Notes under the pieces: generated by a model
What the model saw: only the letters and a program-made list of their open reading frames with translations
Told to the model about the DNA's origin: nothing
Databases searched by the model: none
Shown here: piece after piece, positions 8,953 through 11,319 of the stretch
How the letters are laid out: every line of letters begins with the position of its first letter
Numbering within the stretch: position 1 is the first letter of the stretch
Program-made: the position numbers and the translations under genes
Assembly: GCA_000697335.1 (NCBI GenBank)
Contig: JNEM01000159.1
Location: 1-11,319 of the forward strand
Direction of reading: 5' to 3'
DNA: 11,319 nt
From: Conidiobolus incongruus B7586
Taxonomy: Eukaryota > Entomophthoromycota > Entomophthoromycetes > Entomophthorales > Conidiobolaceae

Positions 8953-9959
8953 ATGAGAGATTCATCAAGAGATTCTTATAGAGACAGTCGCAGTAGAAAC
9001 TATTCTAGGAGGGATAGAGATCGAAGTGTTTCTTATTCTAGGTCTAGATCCAGATCAAGGTCTCCTTATTATCGTAGAAATGAAAAACGTTATAAGGACT
9101 GGGACCAACCTAGTGGTAAATTTAGCTAATTCATAATTTAATTTTACTTGTAATTTGACTCTTTGTTTAGATACTGAGCGCTCTCCAAGTTATACTCGTA
9201 GAAGAGATTCTCACAGGCATCGTTACCCTTCACGCTCGCCTTCCCCACGCAGAGGAAGGGACAGAGAAGTTAGAAGACGTAGAAGAGATAGTAGAAGTAT
9301 TTCTCCAAGATCCGATCGAAGTTTAAGTACCGAAAGACGTAGGCGGAGAAGGGAAAGAGAAAGGGAGAGTAGACCATTGAAGAGAAGGGACGATAGTTGG
9401 GAAGACAGAAGAAGAGACCGTAAAAGAAGGGAATCTTCTTCACCAGGTAAATTTATATAATATCTTTTTTGACTATTTATTGATATTCTAAATTGTAGAG
9501 CGTGAATCAAATAATCGGGATAGGTAATTTATCAGGATTTATTATTTTAAAAATCATTTTATATAAATATTGTTTAGATCTAAAGAACCTAGACCTCAAT
9601 CAGCCAATACTAATGGTAAGTATTCATGATATATTTAATGATAAATGATTGAACTCAATGATTTCATTTAGTTCCAAATGACGAATCTGAAGAAGCTCAA
9701 ATGATGGCCATGCTGGGTTTCAGTGGTTTTGGATCTACTAAAGTAAGTACTTCTGTCTCTTAATATCAAAATCAACTAATAAAATTATCTCAGGGTCAAC
9801 ATGTTCCTGGTGCCGACGTTAGTGGTGCCGACGTTAGAAAACCTCGTCAATATCGCCAATATATGAATCGCAAAGGAAAATTCAATCAAGCTTTAAAAGA
9901 GGTATACTTAATTGATTAATATTTTAAACCAACTGATTAATTATTTTATTTAGGCATAA
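8953..9959 (+). CDS. SNRNP27: U4/U6.U5 tri-snRNP 27 kDa protein (SNRNP27)
   Basis: This is a spliceosomal protein of the U4/U6.U5 tri-snRNP in the nucleus. Seven coding exons are read: 8953-9115, 9171-9446, 9499-9523, 9578-9615, 9672-9742, 9794-9901 and 9954-9959. Introns are 51-56 bp and the product is 228 aa. Residues 1-150 are an Arg/Ser-rich (RS) region (SRDSYRDSRSRNYSRRDRDR and similar), longer than the human one (human protein 155 aa). The conserved domain begins about residue 171 with DESEEAQMMAMLGFSGFGST, matching the family's [20 protein letters not shown]. It ends in RQYRQYMNRKGKFN. Met215 aligns with human Met141. Two oddities are visible: a five-residue duplication (GADVS/GADVR, 197-206) and a changed tail (GKFNQALKEA against the usual GGFNRPLD). 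ATG 8953 is chosen because it starts the RS region directly; ATG 8890 would add 21 unlike residues. Confidence 0.93.
9809..9838 (+). repeat. Tandem 15-bp duplication in SNRNP27 exon 6
   Basis: Two adjacent copies, GGTGCCGACGTTAGT and GGTGCCGACGTTAGA, differ only in the last base. They encode GADVS-GADVR between the STKG motif and the RQYRQYMNRKG motif. The near identity shows a recent in-frame duplication that lengthens the linker by five residues. Confidence 0.95.
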
Positions 9960-11319
9960 ATTTTGAGCACCTGCCATTTTTGTATAACTAAAACTAACAC
10001 TTTTTAATTTTGATTTATATCCAAGAGGAATTAAACTCAATTTTGAATGATATAAATTTAAACATTGCAATTTTTACATTAATCCCAGTTTATTTTTCAA
10101 TCTCTTATATGTCGAATTATATTTTATTAGTCTGTGTACTACTTTTGACATTAAAATATTAATTTATTTTCAATTATCAAATATATCAAATTATATATGT
10201 ATTTTTAACATTACAAGTGAATTGAAAAATTAAATTATTTAACATTAAAAACAGTCTATATACTTATGTATTTTTATTCAATTATTTATATTTAAAATTA
10301 TTAAAAACCTGCTAGTAATCGCGGAAAATTATCATTCCCACGTTAGAACACAGCATTACCTACTTTAAAATAATGAAATACTTGGTATATATCGAATTTA
10401 AATGATTGTTTTTATATATTTATTCCAAATCTTGATTTCTTTAATTTTTATTTTTGATATTTTCATAATTAGAAAAAATTGCTTAAATTCTCAATGAACT
10501 TAATCAAGATTTTTGGAATTAAATTAGAAATAATTATATAACCAATTACCATATTTTTCAATTAGCCATTTTTGAATAACTTTATTTTAAATAAATATTA
10601 TAATTCAAACTATAAACCAAATATTAGAAATTATATTTTATGTAGATTTAAAATTATTTATAAAATTCATAATTGATTTAAAAAATTAAGATATAAATTA
10701 TATCTATATATTTATTATTATTTATAATTATTAGTTTTATTTTAAAATAATTTCAAAATATCACTATTAAATTTTCTGAGTTTGAAAAAATTATATATTT
10801 AGCACGATATATTCAATATATAATATTTTCTCAGAATTTCCATTAATTTTTGATATATATTAATATTTATTCAAAGCCTAATTAAAATATTAATTTAATA
10901 TACATATAATGGATATAATTTTTTAATATTTTAATAAAAAATATAATATTAGTTGAATTTCTTTTACTCAAATATATAGGCATATATTTTTGACTTAGCT
11001 TCTGTTTTAAGAAAATATATCAGAATTTTATCTAATAATTTTAAATAATAAAAAAATAATAAATATAACCATATATATTTTTTATTGAATTATATTTTAT
11101 TTAATCCTTGATATGGAATAACTAATTAATTTTTGAATTATCAATCCATTTCCAAAAAATATATTTTATATTAATATTTCAAATTTGAAAAATAAAATAT
11201 AAATTTTATTTTCTAAATTACCAAATTCTTAAAAATATTAAATTAAAATATAATTATTAATATTATAATTTCTGATCTTAGTTAATATTATCATCTAAAG
11301 AAAATATTATTGATATTAA
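9960..11319. other. AT desert downstream of SNRNP27
   Basis: This holds the 3' flank of SNRNP27 and then AT-rich, low-complexity DNA to the window end. No coding frame could be supported. One GC-richer patch at about 10307-10362 stands out and carries an rRNA-like word. Confidence 0.55.
10310..10324 (+). other. Short word identical to a conserved small-subunit rRNA segment
   Basis: TGCTAGTAATCGCGG matches, from memory, the highly conserved GCTAGTAATCGCGG(ATCAG) word near the 3' end of bacterial and organellar small-subunit rRNA. The expected flanks (TGAAG...GGAAT before, GGTGAATACGTTC after) are not present, apart from a loose CACGTT downstream. It could be the last readable scrap of an organelle-derived insertion, or coincidence. 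No rRNA gene is claimed. Confidence 0.2.

Noticed and set aside
9223-9510. Leu/Ser-rich 95-codon frame antisense to SNRNP27.
   Set aside because: It is the complement of Arg/Ser-coding repeats, which always yield a Leu/Ser-rich open frame.
1-11319. tRNA, snRNA or CRISPR-type repeats.
   Set aside because: No B-box-like GGTTCRANNCC with a cloverleaf, no U6-like word and no spaced direct repeats were found on reading both strands.

Overview
This is a very AT-rich eukaryotic nuclear window with compact multi-exon genes and short introns. The introns placed with confidence are 49-62 bp, with GT donors (gtaaat, gtaagt, gtatt), CTAAT/ATTAAT-like branch sites and AG acceptors. A secreted proteinase K-type subtilase, a Myb/SANT-like protein with a low-complexity N/S/P/Q tail, and long AT deserts together suggest a fungus, probably an early-diverging one such as an arbuscular-mycorrhizal relative. 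The lineage is inference; no marker gene settles it. The three intact genes read through without in-frame TAA or TAG, so the standard code applies.

Layout. 1-2085: AT desert with no supportable gene. 2086-3370 (minus): intact three-exon secreted subtilase, 388 aa, with signal peptide, I9-like propeptide and full catalytic triad; a TATA-like box lies about 80 bp upstream of its ATG. 3893-4306 (minus): an unrecognised coding-like frame with few interruptions, possibly small exons or a decayed gene. 4421-5530 (minus): intact four-exon Myb/SANT-like DNA-binding protein, 316 aa. 5531-7202: mostly AT-rich, with one open 70-codon minus-strand stretch (5769-5981) that has a helical, PAH-like look. 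7203-7953 (plus): an unrecognised, probably decayed gene whose last open piece ends in a Ser-rich, CaaX-like tail. 7954-8952: AT-rich, with one minus-strand piece resembling a terminal exon (8311-8445). 8953-9959 (plus): intact seven-exon SNRNP27 (U4/U6.U5 tri-snRNP 27 kDa protein), 228 aa. 9960-11319: AT desert containing one short rRNA-like word at 10310-10324.

The three intact genes do unrelated jobs (extracellular proteolysis, transcription, pre-mRNA splicing) and nothing suggests an operon-like arrangement. Exon joins were read by eye from reading frame, splice motifs and domain continuity. No transcript or database evidence was available.
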